From CAG-877 sp045627525 (lineage in GTDB: Bacteria > Bacillota_I > Bacilli_A > RF39 > UBA660), in NCBI GenBank assembly GCA_045627525.1, contig JAZQNW010000006.1:1-64000 (forward strand): a DNA stretch of 64,000 nt. Direction: 5' to 3'. The translations under genes were made by a program, and so were the position numbers. Below the pieces are notes generated by a model. The model did not search any database. It saw only the letters and a program-made list of their open reading frames with translations, and had not been told where the DNA came from. This document shows, one piece after another, positions 15,845-23,867 of this stretch (its first letter is position 1; each line of letters begins with the position of its first letter).

Positions 15845-16285
15845 ATGAAAAGATATTTCAAATTATTTATATTTATTTTTATGACTTTCTTAATAACAGG
15901 TTGCGGTAATAAAAATATATTGTCTATAAAAGATTTTTCTAAGTCTATGGAAAAGTTAGGATATAAAGTTGAGGACGTAACTGATAAAGTTGATGATAAT
16001 AATATACTTTCTTATTATGTTGCTTCTAGGAAAGATTATAGTTATCAAATTGAATATTGCGGCTTTGATAACACTGATTCTGCTATAAAATATTATAGAG
16101 AAAAGTTAAAAAAATATACTAACTCTAAGGGTAATCAACTTAATAATAAAAAAAATAAGGAAACATTCTATATTAATGGAAATTATATTATTATTTCTAG
16201 AGTAAAAAATGTTGTTATGTTTACTTATGCTGAGAAAAAATATAAAGATGAAATTAATCATACTTTTGAAAAATTAAAATATTAG
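15845..16285 (+). CDS. Putative lipoprotein (146 aa)
   Basis: Signal peptide with lipobox LITGC, then a basic mature domain of ~125 residues rich in Tyr, Asn and Lys with no family I recognise. The sequence KSMEKLGYKVEDVTDKV at the start of the mature part and the paired beta-like segments suggest a small alpha/beta fold. ATG 15845 is chosen for GGAGTGAT just upstream; the frame extends upstream into the FtsK-like gene without a site. The 13-nt gap to the preceding ATPase gene implies one operon. Confidence 0.82.
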   Translation: MKRYFKLFIFIFMTFLITGCGNKNILSIKDFSKSMEKLGYKVEDVTDKVDDNNILSYYVASRKDYSYQIEYCGFDNTDSAIKYYREKLKKYTNSKGNQLNNKKNKETFYINGNYIIISRVKNVVMFTYAEKKYKDEINHTFEKLKY

Positions 16286-16310
16286 TAAAATATTAAATTA
16301 TTTTACTATT
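16284..16310 (+). terminator. Hairpin between lipoprotein gene and tRNA-Thr(CGT)
   Basis: Stem AGTAAAAT / ATTTTACT but only a weak T-tail, so partial readthrough into the tRNA is plausible. Confidence 0.5.
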
Positions 16311-16311
16311 T

Positions 16312-16387
16312 GCCGAATTAGCTCAGCTGGTAGAGCAGTGCATTCGTAATGCAAAGGTCGAAGGTTCAAATCCTTTATTCGGCACCA
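16312..16387 (+). tRNA. tRNA-Thr (anticodon CGT)
   Basis: Acceptor GCCGAAT / ATTCGGC, D stem GCTC / GAGC, anticodon loop TTCGTAA (CGT), T stem GAAGG / CCTTT, encoded CCA. Pair 27-43 is a G-A mismatch. Confidence 0.95.
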
Positions 16388-16438
16388 GTTTAGAATTTAA
16401 AAATTTAGATTTTTTAATATTTATATTGAGGTGATATT

Positions 16439-17032
16439 ATGCAAGAATATGACTTTTCAGTTAATGATAGGACTTTGATTGTAAATTGTAAAAACTGTGG
16501 TATGACATTATATGAAGATGAAATTATATGTCCTGTTTGTGGTGAAGATAGAAGAAATAGAACAAATTTAAATAGAGAACTTTCTTTAGGTGGTTTTGAA
16601 TTTAAAGTTTATCGCAGGGTTGTAATATTTTTTCTATTAGGATTATATATTGGATCAATTGTTGATGAGGTTTTTATTGTATCGTATAAATATATTATTG
16701 CTTTTATTATTGCGGGATTATATGGGCTATGGAAATATACAGCTAATTTAAAATATTTAAGAAACGGTTATGAAGAAGTTGAAGGGGAAGTTGCAATTAT
16801 TAAACCGGAAAATAGAGGACAAGCTATTTTGGAGTATAGAGTTAAAGGACAAAAATATAGAATTATTAGAAAAATATATAAAAAAGATGTATATCAAGGT
16901 GATAAAGTAGAGCTTATGTATAATACTACTAATCCTTTACAATCCAAACTTAAGTATAATTTAATAGGTTTAAACATTTTTAGAGTTTGCATGGTAATAG
17001 CACTCATTTTATTGCTTATTCAATTGCGATAA
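16439..17032 (+). CDS. Zinc-ribbon membrane protein with DUF3592-like domain (197 aa)
   Basis: An N-terminal zinc ribbon (CKNC and CPVC about 14 residues apart, roughly residues 17-34) is followed by two membrane helices (about 60-98), a DUF3592-like beta domain (VEGEVAIIKPENRGQAILEY ... YQGDKVELMYNTTNP) and a final C-terminal helix. Function unknown; such proteins are common in low-GC Bacillota and may sense envelope state. GAGGTGAT precedes the ATG. It may be co-transcribed with the tRNA 50 nt upstream, because I see no promoter between them. Confidence 0.82.
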   Translation: MQEYDFSVNDRTLIVNCKNCGMTLYEDEIICPVCGEDRRNRTNLNRELSLGGFEFKVYRRVVIFFLLGLYIGSIVDEVFIVSYKYIIAFIIAGLYGLWKYTANLKYLRNGYEEVEGEVAIIKPENRGQAILEYRVKGQKYRIIRKIYKKDVYQGDKVELMYNTTNPLQSKLKYNLIGLNIFRVCMVIALILLLIQLR

Positions 17033-17062
17033 GAGAATAAATTTGTTAATTCTCTTTTTTTT
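17031..17062 (+). terminator. Terminator fused to the tkt promoter
   Basis: Stem AAGAGAAT / ATTCTCTT and T-tract ending exactly where the extended -10 TGTTATAAT begins. Confidence 0.85.
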
Positions 17063-17071
17063 TGTTATAAT
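17063..17071 (+). promoter_or_regulatory. Extended -10 promoter of tkt
   Basis: TGTTATAAT immediately adjoining the preceding terminator T-run. Confidence 0.65.
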
Positions 17072-17096
17072 TATAAGAGGTAAAGGACGTGATTTT

Positions 17097-19076
17097 TTGA
17101 AAGAAGAATTAGAAATTAATCAAAACAAAATAATTGATCAATTGAGATGCTTGGGCATTGATATGATAGCTGAAGCTAATAGTGGTCATCCTGGAATTGT
17201 TTTGGGAGCTGCACCAATATTATATACGCTTTATGCTCATCATTTAAGATTTGATCCTAATAATCCTAATTGGTTTAATAGAGACCGTTTTGTAATGTCT
17301 TGTGGTCATGGGTCAGCATTATTATATGCCACATTATATATGGCAGGGTTTAATATTGATTTAGATGATTTGAAAAAGTTTAGACAGATAGATTCTGTAA
17401 CACCTGGGCATCCTGAATATGGAGTAACACCTGGTGTTGATGCGTCTACTGGTCCTTTGGGTCAAGGATTAGCTATGGGTGTTGGTATGGCGATGGCAGA
17501 GGCTAATTTAAGAAACCGATATAATAAGGGTAAAAGAGATATAATCGATTATTATACATATGTTATGTGCGGTGACGGTGACTTAATGGAAGGAATTAGC
17601 TATGAAGCTGCCTCACTTGCTGGAAATTTAAAATTAAATAAGTTAATAGTTTTATATGACTCTAATAATGTATGCTTAGATGGTTCTACAAAATTAACTT
17701 TTAATGATAATATTTCAATGAGATTTATATCTCAAGGATGGAACGTTATTACTGTTAGTGATGGAAATAGTTATGAAGCCATTTCTTTAGCTATTGATGA
17801 AGCTAAGAAGAGTATAGATAAACCTACTTTGATAGAGATAAAAACAACAATTGGAAAATATTCGGTAAATGAAGGAACTAATCTTGTACATGGTGCACCT
17901 TTGTCAAAAGAAGATATTTCTTCTATAAAACAACAAGTAGGAGTTAGAGATATTCCATTTGCTATTTCTCAAAATACAATAGATGAATTTAGATATTTTA
18001 TTTCTAAGAGATGTGATAATTTAGTTTCTAAGTTTGAAAAAAGTTTGGGAAGTTTAACTGATTCTGAAAAAATAGAATTTGATTATTTATTAAATAGTGA
18101 TAAAAAACTTGAAATTAAAGAGTTATTATATGATAAGCCTGAAGATAATTTAGAATCACCTCGTGATACTTCTTCAAAAATTTTAAATTCTATAGTTAGA
18201 GATAATAATTTAATTATTGGTGGTAGTGCTGATTTGTTTGCTGCTAATAAAACATATATAAAAGATGGAGAAAATTTTAGTGCTGAAAATTATTTAGGTA
18301 AAAATATTTATTTTGGTGTTAGAGAACATGCTATGGGTGCTATTTTAAATGGTATAGCTTTATGTGGACTTAGACCATATGGTTCTACTTTTTTAAGTTT
18401 TAGTGATTATATGAGACCTTCTATTAGAATGGCAGCTATGATGGATTTACCAATAGTTTATATATTTACACATGATTCTATTAGTGTAGGGGAAGATGGA
18501 CCAACTCACCAACCTGTTGAACAATTAATAGCTTTACGTAGTATTCCAAATGTTGATGTCTTTAGGCCTGCAGATGCAAATGAAGTTATAGGCTCATACA
18601 GAGCTATTGCTAATAAAAGTAATGGTCCTGCAGTAATTACTCTTGCTCGTAATAAATTACCAATACTTGAAACTACAAATGTTAATAGTGTAGAAAAGGG
18701 TGGATATGTAGTATTTGATTCGGAAAGAAGACCTGATGGTATAGTTATTGCAACAGGAGAAGAAGTTCATCAAGTTATTGAAGTTGCTAAAAGATTAAGA
18801 GTTAAAGGTATAGAAATAAGGATTGTATCAATGCCTAATATAAGTAGATTCTTAGCTCAAGATCCTGAATATATTGATAGTGTTTTACCTGTTGAAATTA
18901 GAAAAATAGCTGTAGAAGCAGCATCATCTTATTCGTGGAATAGAATAATATTTAACGATAAATATTTAATTACTTTAGATCAATTTGGTTCTAGTGGTAA
19001 AAAAGATGATGTTTATAAAAAATATGGGTTTGATATTGAAAGTTTAGAAGAAAAAATAGAAAATCTTTTAAAATAA
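17097..19076 (+). CDS. tkt: Transketolase
   Basis: Thiamine-diphosphate enzyme of the pentose phosphate pathway. Motifs: SGHPG near the N-terminus, GPLGQGLAMGVGMA, the ThDP motif GDGDLMEG ... YDSNN, FGVREHAMGAI (catalytic Glu in the pyrimidine domain) and a C-terminal QFGSSG segment. Start: TTG at 17097 with AAAGGA 9 nt upstream, giving 659 residues, the usual length; the open frame further upstream is the terminator and promoter. It is followed by sirA and yneF, the same order as in Bacillus. Confidence 0.96.
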   Translation: MKEELEINQNKIIDQLRCLGIDMIAEANSGHPGIVLGAAPILYTLYAHHLRFDPNNPNWFNRDRFVMSCGHGSALLYATLYMAGFNIDLDDLKKFRQIDSVTPGHPEYGVTPGVDASTGPLGQGLAMGVGMAMAEANLRNRYNKGKRDIIDYYTYVMCGDGDLMEGISYEAASLAGNLKLNKLIVLYDSNNVCLDGSTKLTFNDNISMRFISQGWNVITVSDGNSYEAISLAIDEAKKSIDKPTLIEIKTTIGKYSVNEGTNLVHGAPLSKEDISSIKQQVGVRDIPFAISQNTIDEFRYFISKRCDNLVSKFEKSLGSLTDSEKIEFDYLLNSDKKLEIKELLYDKPEDNLESPRDTSSKILNSIVRDNNLIIGGSADLFAANKTYIKDGENFSAENYLGKNIYFGVREHAMGAILNGIALCGLRPYGSTFLSFSDYMRPSIRMAAMMDLPIVYIFTHDSISVGEDGPTHQPVEQLIALRSIPNVDVFRPADANEVIGSYRAIANKSNGPAVITLARNKLPILETTNVNSVEKGGYVVFDSERRPDGIVIATGEEVHQVIEVAKRLRVKGIEIRIVSMPNISRFLAQDPEYIDSVLPVEIRKIAVEAASSYSWNRIIFNDKYLITLDQFGSSGKKDDVYKKYGFDIESLEEKIENLLK

Positions 19077-19082
19077 TCGACA

Positions 19083-19139
19083 AAAATAGACATTCATAAT
19101 TGCTATTATATAAGTGGTGATTATATGGATGTCTATTTT
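19083..19139 (+). promoter_or_regulatory. 11-bp inverted repeat enclosing the sirA ribosome site and start
   Basis: AAAATAGACAT (19083-19093) is exactly complementary to ATGTCTATTTT (19129-19139). The 35-nt loop contains a possible -10 (TGCTATTAT, 19101-19109), the ribosome site GGTGAT and the ATG. The right arm is followed by a T-rich run. It could act as a terminator or a translation-blocking stem on tkt readthrough RNA only. Confidence 0.5.
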
Positions 19140-19550
19140 ATTTTTGATATTAAAGATGAATTTGTTGATTTATATAAAGACAATATGAGTGTACTTTATA
19201 ATATTTTGAGACAAATATATTATTTAAATAAAGAAGAAGTTTCATATGGATATAATTTATTTAAACAATTAATTAAAACAATTCCTAAGAATAAAATGGA
19301 TAGAGATATTTTTTTAAAATGTCATACTGACATTCCTTATTCTAAAAGAGGAGATGTTCATTATATAAATAATTTATATAAAGATGAAGTTAGCAGATTA
19401 GTTATAAAATCTAGTTATATGAAATTGGAATTGGAGCAAGATGAAAGTAGCTTTTTTAAATTAATTAAAAAATATTCTAATAATTACTTTGTATGTAATT
19501 TTAAAAAATGTGATTTTTTTTTCTTGAGTAATAATAAATTACTTGTATAA
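19125..19550 (+). CDS. sirA: SirA-like sporulation inhibitor of replication
   Basis: In B. subtilis SirA binds DnaA domain I and blocks new rounds of replication at the start of sporulation. This 141-residue protein is divergent, but its first 35 residues (VYFIFDIKDEFVDLYKDN), the LFKQLIKTIPK segment and the HYINNLYKDE region follow the SirA pattern. The position between tkt and yneF is exactly that of sirA (yneE) in Bacillus. The start has GTGGTGAT upstream. Confidence rests on synteny plus weak similarity. Confidence 0.72.
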   Translation: MDVYFIFDIKDEFVDLYKDNMSVLYNILRQIYYLNKEEVSYGYNLFKQLIKTIPKNKMDRDIFLKCHTDIPYSKRGDVHYINNLYKDEVSRLVIKSSYMKLELEQDESSFFKLIKKYSNNYFVCNFKKCDFFFLSNNKLLV

Positions 19551-19590
19551 TTGCATTTAATTTAGTAGAATATATTTAGAGGTGAAAGTT

Positions 19591-19803
19591 ATGTTACATG
19601 ATATTTTAATAATTTTATTAGGAATAATTATTGGATTTATTATTGGATTTTTTGTAGCTAGAAAAGTTATGAAAAAATATTTAGAAAAAAATCCTCCTAT
19701 TAATGAGGATATGATTAAAACATTAATGATGCAAATGGGAAGAAAACCAAATCAAAAACAAATTAATCAAGTTATGAAATCAATGGAAAAATATAATAAG
19801 TAG
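19591..19803 (+). CDS. yneF: YneF / UPF0154 small membrane protein
   Basis: 70 residues: one N-terminal membrane helix with a GIIIGFIIGFFVARKVM glycine pattern, then the highly conserved cytoplasmic tail PPINEDMIKTLMMQMGRKP and QINQVMKSM. The length and motif are diagnostic of UPF0154. Function unknown, though conserved across Bacilli and mollicutes. ATG 19591 is preceded by AGAGGTGA; the upstream GTG at 19582 is part of that site. Confidence 0.93.
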   Translation: MLHDILIILLGIIIGFIIGFFVARKVMKKYLEKNPPINEDMIKTLMMQMGRKPNQKQINQVMKSMEKYNK

Positions 19804-19823
19804 ATTACTACTTATTTTTTTAT
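19795..19823 (+). terminator. yneF terminator
   Basis: Stem AATAAGTAG / CTACTTATT with ATTA loop and T7; the stop codon is in the left arm. Confidence 0.85.
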
Positions 19824-19845
19824 TTAACTTTTTTTATTTTTGAGT

Positions 19846-19875
19846 TATAATTTATTTAGAATAGGTGTGGTATAT
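19846..19875 (+). promoter_or_regulatory. -10 and conserved leader of pilin-adhesin cassette A
   Basis: TATAAT (19846-19851) is followed by a leader containing TAGAATAGG. The same TATAAT-(n)-TAGAATAGG arrangement precedes cassettes B (23838) and C (29958), so the three share a promoter/ribosome-site module. Confidence 0.5.
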
Positions 19876-22800
19876 GTGAAAAAGATAAAAAAAAATAAAT
19901 TAGGTTTTACTTTAGTAGAATTATTGGTTGCGATAACTATTATGGGTATTCTTATGGTATTAGCTTTACCTGAAGCTAGAAGATTACAGGAAAATAATAA
20001 AAAGAAAAAATTTGAAAAATATTCAGAATCTTTAGAAAGTGCAGCTAAATTGTATATTGATTCACATAGTGTTGATTTATTTGGAGATGCTAAAAATGGT
20101 TGTGCTGAATTGTCTTTGGATATAGATTTAATTGGCTCTAAACTTGCCAAAGACTTTAATAGCAATGGTATTAGTTGTAATAATGATGAAACATACGTTA
20201 AGGTCAGTAAAAAAGGTAGTAAGTATAGTTATGAAGTTTCATTAGTTTGTAAAGATAAAAATAAGCAAGAAATTTATCGATCAGCAGCTATTGGTAACTG
20301 TACTCTTCCTACCTTAAACGGGTTTGGAATTGGGATAAATAGAGATGGTACAGGAGAAAAGTGGATTAGTTTAGCTAAAGCTGAAAATGCTAATATATAT
20401 AAAAATCTTGTTTTAACTATTACTAGTGATGCTGCATTTGATGCTCCTCCGATTATTAAATATGGATGGCAAAAATGTAGTGATGAAAATTGTAGTGAGC
20501 TTTTAGAAACTAAATATCACACAGTTACATTAGCTTTAAGTGAAAATAAAGAGTCTTCAAATGCAAAAATAAAAAATATTCCTGAAAACGGAGTTTATAA
20601 ATTACATGTTATACCAGTTAGTGTTCATAATGAACTTGGTGAGATGATGATTGATAATAATTATAGGTCAAAGATTTATAGGCTAGATAGTATTTCTCCA
20701 ACTATACCGGAGTTTAATCCACGTGATGGTTATGGATGGAAGGGAAAGAAATTTGTTGATAATAAAGAATATGTATTTAATTTAAGTACAGTAGAGGAAG
20801 GCTCTGGTGTTAGAGATTGGGCTTATAAATATCCAGATAGTGATAATACATATACTATTTATGATAATTCTAACTACACCAATTTTATTACTACACCTTT
20901 TACAAAGGAAAGAAATGAAGATGTTAGAATAAGAGTTTGTGATAAAGCAGACAATTGTTCTAGCAATAAAATGAAAATTAGTATTGATAAAAAGTATCCA
21001 ACAATAACTGTTAATGTTACTGATGGTAAAACATATGCTAAGAGTCATAAAGCTAATATAAAAATTAATGATACTGGTGGAAGTTCATTAAAATCTGGTC
21101 CAATTAATTTATACTATGGTTTTGGAACAAGTGCACCGGCTTGTAGTAGTTTAACAAAATCTGTTAATGTTAATATTCCTGCATCAGCAAATAGTGCTAC
21201 TAGTCAAGATATAACTATTAATAGTGGTACAGGAGCTGGAAAATTATATGTATGTACTAAAGATAATACGTTATCTGATGCCGCTGGTAATGCTATAGAT
21301 GTATCAGAACTATTTGATAGTGATATGTATTTAGATAATACTGGTCCTGTTGTTTCTGCTAGTGTTGGAACTACATGGACTGATAATAAAGTAGTTATAA
21401 CAGCAAATGCAACTGATAGTAATGTTGGAACAATAGGTGGATATTATATAAGTACATCTACAACTGCACCATCTGCTAGTGCAACAGGATGGCAAACTGG
21501 GAAGACGTTCTCAAAAGGAACAGGTACTTATTATATATGGGCAAAAGATAGTTTAGGAAATGTTTCAAGTAGTTATGCAACTGCTGTAGTTCCTGCTCAA
21601 TGTGTTCTTGCAGCAAATACACTTTCAAAAGCATCAGTAACAGTAAATGAAAAATCAACATCAACTGTAACAATAACTGATGGTACTGTAAATAGTGCTA
21701 CATCAAGTGATACATCAATTGCGACAGTTAGTGCAAGTGGTAGTAAAATAACAATAACAGGAGCATCTTACGGCTCAGCAACAATAACAGTTGTTATGCC
21801 AAAAGGATCTAATTGTTCTGGTACTGTTACAAAGACTATTTCAGTTACTGTAACGCCTGTTTATTACTATAGTGGTAATAATTATTATACAAATTTAAGT
21901 ACTGCAGTTTCATCAGTAAGTGCAGGATCAACCATTAATGTTTATAGAAATGTTAGTGAATCAACTACACCAACATTAAATAAGAATGTAACTCTTAATT
22001 TAAATGGTAAAACTATTACATATAGTGGTAGCACTCTTAATGTAGAGGCTGGTACATTTACAATAACTGGTAGTGGTACATTAAAAACAACAACAAGTTA
22101 TTCTAGCAGTTTATTGCAAGCATCAGGTGGAACTCTTAATATAGGTACTACTTCTACAAAAGGTGAAAGTACACCAAATATTACTGCTTCTGGAACTAGT
22201 TCGGCTATTTTAGATTCTAGTGGAACAGTCAATGTCTATAGTGGAACTTTAACATCAAAAAATGATGGTATTATTGTTAAGGAAGGAACATTAAATTTTG
22301 GTAAAGACGGTACTAGTAGTTCTTATCCAAAGATTGCTGCTACAAGCAATGTAGCAAATAAAAATAATGTTTATGCCGGTATTTATATAAATGGTGATAA
22401 AAATACTGTTAATATTAAGAGTGGATATATTACTGCTATTAGTTATTCATCTGTTTATTTAGTTAATGGAACTTTAAATGTAGGTACTTCTGCTACCACT
22501 TCAAGCAAAGAGTATCCACGATTATCATCAACTGATTCGTCTTTGTATGCGGCCTTATATGTAAATAAGGGTACATTTAATATGTATGGCGGTCTTGTTG
22601 AAAATTTAGGAGAAAAAGATTCTACTTATAATGGTGCGACTGGTTCAGTTGGTTTATACGTTGGATCTAATTATGCTAGTGATGTAATATTACATGGTGG
22701 TTTAATATATTCAAAAAATGCTTGTGCAATTTTTAATGAATTAGTAAATCATTCTTTTAAAATAAATGGTGATACGCATGTTGTTACAGCATCAAGTGCT

Positions 22801-23235
22801 AATTCAGCTATTCATGCTCAAAGAGACTCTAAAGTTTATGTTGGATCAGATTTACCGGCTAATGGTGAAACTATTAGAGAACTCGAAAAAGGCGCAATAA
22901 TGGTTGCACATAGTGGTTATTTAATATGGATTAGCGGAACAGCTAGTACTAGTAATGCTCAAATAGGTTCGTCAAAGGCATCTAAACCATATAGTGATTA
23001 TGCACCAAACCTTTATACTGGAATTACAAATGATGCAGCAGCTGTAAGTTTAGGCGGTGGAAGCTTATATTTCTATAGTGGTGAGGTTCACTGCAATTCA
23101 TCTACTACTGATACTTTTGCAAATTTAGGTAATAGTGGAAGAACAGTACATAAAGAAAAAGTAAAAACAACTGGTAAAAGGTCTTATGGTAATTTAACAT
23201 CAGCAAGTTATAATTATTTATGGTATGTTTCATAA
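19876..23235 (+). CDS. Giant prepilin-headed surface protein A (1119 aa)
   Basis: A type III prepilin leader (KKIKKNKLG|FTLVELLVAITIMG), hydrophobic helix and pilin-like region (to ~150) are joined to a very long exported part. Around 373-573 lies a pair of Ig-like modules (TVNVTDGKTYAKSH; TGPVVSASVGTTWTDNK). Around 575-660 is a Big_2-type Ig domain. From ~661 on, a repetitive Ser/Thr/Gly region with NLNGKTITYSGSTLNV looks like a right-handed beta-helix. Normal type IV pilins have 130-250 residues. GTG 19876 is chosen because AGGTG lies 8-9 nt upstream. It precedes its small membrane partner by 22 nt. A large pilus-borne adhesin is inferred. Confidence 0.88.
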   Translation: MKKIKKNKLGFTLVELLVAITIMGILMVLALPEARRLQENNKKKKFEKYSESLESAAKLYIDSHSVDLFGDAKNGCAELSLDIDLIGSKLAKDFNSNGISCNNDETYVKVSKKGSKYSYEVSLVCKDKNKQEIYRSAAIGNCTLPTLNGFGIGINRDGTGEKWISLAKAENANIYKNLVLTITSDAAFDAPPIIKYGWQKCSDENCSELLETKYHTVTLALSENKESSNAKIKNIPENGVYKLHVIPVSVHNELGEMMIDNNYRSKIYRLDSISPTIPEFNPRDGYGWKGKKFVDNKEYVFNLSTVEEGSGVRDWAYKYPDSDNTYTIYDNSNYTNFITTPFTKERNEDVRIRVCDKADNCSSNKMKISIDKKYPTITVNVTDGKTYAKSHKANIKINDTGGSSLKSGPINLYYGFGTSAPACSSLTKSVNVNIPASANSATSQDITINSGTGAGKLYVCTKDNTLSDAAGNAIDVSELFDSDMYLDNTGPVVSASVGTTWTDNKVVITANATDSNVGTIGGYYISTSTTAPSASATGWQTGKTFSKGTGTYYIWAKDSLGNVSSSYATAVVPAQCVLAANTLSKASVTVNEKSTSTVTITDGTVNSATSSDTSIATVSASGSKITITGASYGSATITVVMPKGSNCSGTVTKTISVTVTPVYYYSGNNYYTNLSTAVSSVSAGSTINVYRNVSESTTPTLNKNVTLNLNGKTITYSGSTLNVEAGTFTITGSGTLKTTTSYSSSLLQASGGTLNIGTTSTKGESTPNITASGTSSAILDSSGTVNVYSGTLTSKNDGIIVKEGTLNFGKDGTSSSYPKIAATSNVANKNNVYAGIYINGDKNTVNIKSGYITAISYSSVYLVNGTLNVGTSATTSSKEYPRLSSTDSSLYAALYVNKGTFNMYGGLVENLGEKDSTYNGATGSVGLYVGSNYASDVILHGGLIYSKNACAIFNELVNHSFKINGDTHVVTASSANSAIHAQRDSKVYVGSDLPANGETIRELEKGAIMVAHSGYLIWISGTASTSNAQIGSSKASKPYSDYAPNLYTGITNDAAAVSLGGGSLYFYSGEVHCNSSTTDTFANLGNSGRTVHKEKVKTTGKRSYGNLTSASYNYLWYVS
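21007..22034 (+). repeat. Long direct repeat, copy 1 (matches 25062-26353)
   Basis: Nearly identical to cassette B DNA. Perfect blocks: 21007-21074 (68 bp, offset 4055), 21688-21816 (129 bp, offset 4319) and 21901-22034 (134 bp, offset 4319). The 264-bp change in offset is one extra 88-codon Ig module in B. Confidence 0.9.
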
Positions 23236-23257
23236 TATTAAATTTATAGGAGGACAT

Positions 23258-23764
23258 ATGAAAAAGGATAATAAAAAATTAATATATATTTTACTTTCTA
23301 TTGTTTTATTTATTGTTATTATATTTAGTGTTTTCTATCTTATATTAAAAAATGATATTTTCATTAATAATAAATCAAATATAACTGATGAAATACAAAA
23401 GAATCCAATAATAAATATTAAAGATACTACAAATGTTAAAGTAAGAGAAGGTAAAAAAATAAATACATCTAAATTGTTAAATGAAAAGCATGAGTTTAAA
23501 TTTAATGATTGCAAATTAGTATTTAATAAAATAGATTTAGTTGCTGATTCTAATGAAGGTATTACTACTTTTACAGCTGATTTTTCTAGTACTAAAGAAA
23601 TTATATCTACTGCATTGAATATTGTTTTTCTAGATAAAAAAGGTAATGTTATTCATGGTTATGAAATTAATATGGAAAATATTAATGCTAATGAAATAAA
23701 ACAAGTAGTATGGAAATTTCCTGATGATGTTAGTAATGCATATGATTTTAAAATTGAAAAATAG
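23258..23764 (+). CDS. Small single-pass membrane partner of cassette A (168 aa)
   Basis: A short basic N-terminus and one membrane helix (about 8-30) are followed by a ~45-residue polar linker, then a compact C-terminal beta domain: LLNEKHEFKF, VFLDKKGNVIHGYEINMENI, then NANEIKQVVWKF and SNAYDFKIE. The pattern recalls FxLYD-type extracellular domains, but I hold that loosely. The domain is clearly homologous to the partner in cassette B (27547), so the pair is duplicated as a unit. AGGAGG lies 4 nt upstream of ATG 23258. It may be a docking, anchoring or chaperone factor for the giant pilin-like protein (inference). Confidence 0.85.
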   Translation: MKKDNKKLIYILLSIVLFIVIIFSVFYLILKNDIFINNKSNITDEIQKNPIINIKDTTNVKVREGKKINTSKLLNEKHEFKFNDCKLVFNKIDLVADSNEGITTFTADFSSTKEIISTALNIVFLDKKGNVIHGYEINMENINANEIKQVVWKFPDDVSNAYDFKIEK

Positions 23765-23768
23765 AATT

Positions 23769-23796
23769 AAGAAATGGTTAGGCCATTTCTTTTTTA
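23769..23796 (+). terminator. Terminator of cassette A
   Basis: Stem AAGAAATGG / CCATTTCTT with T-tract. The same stem sequence recurs at the end of cassette B (28092). Confidence 0.88.
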
Positions 23797-23867
23797 TATA
23801 TTTTTTAATTTAACTTTTAATTTTTTTTATTATGATGTATAATTTTATTAGAATAGGTGTGGTGGAT

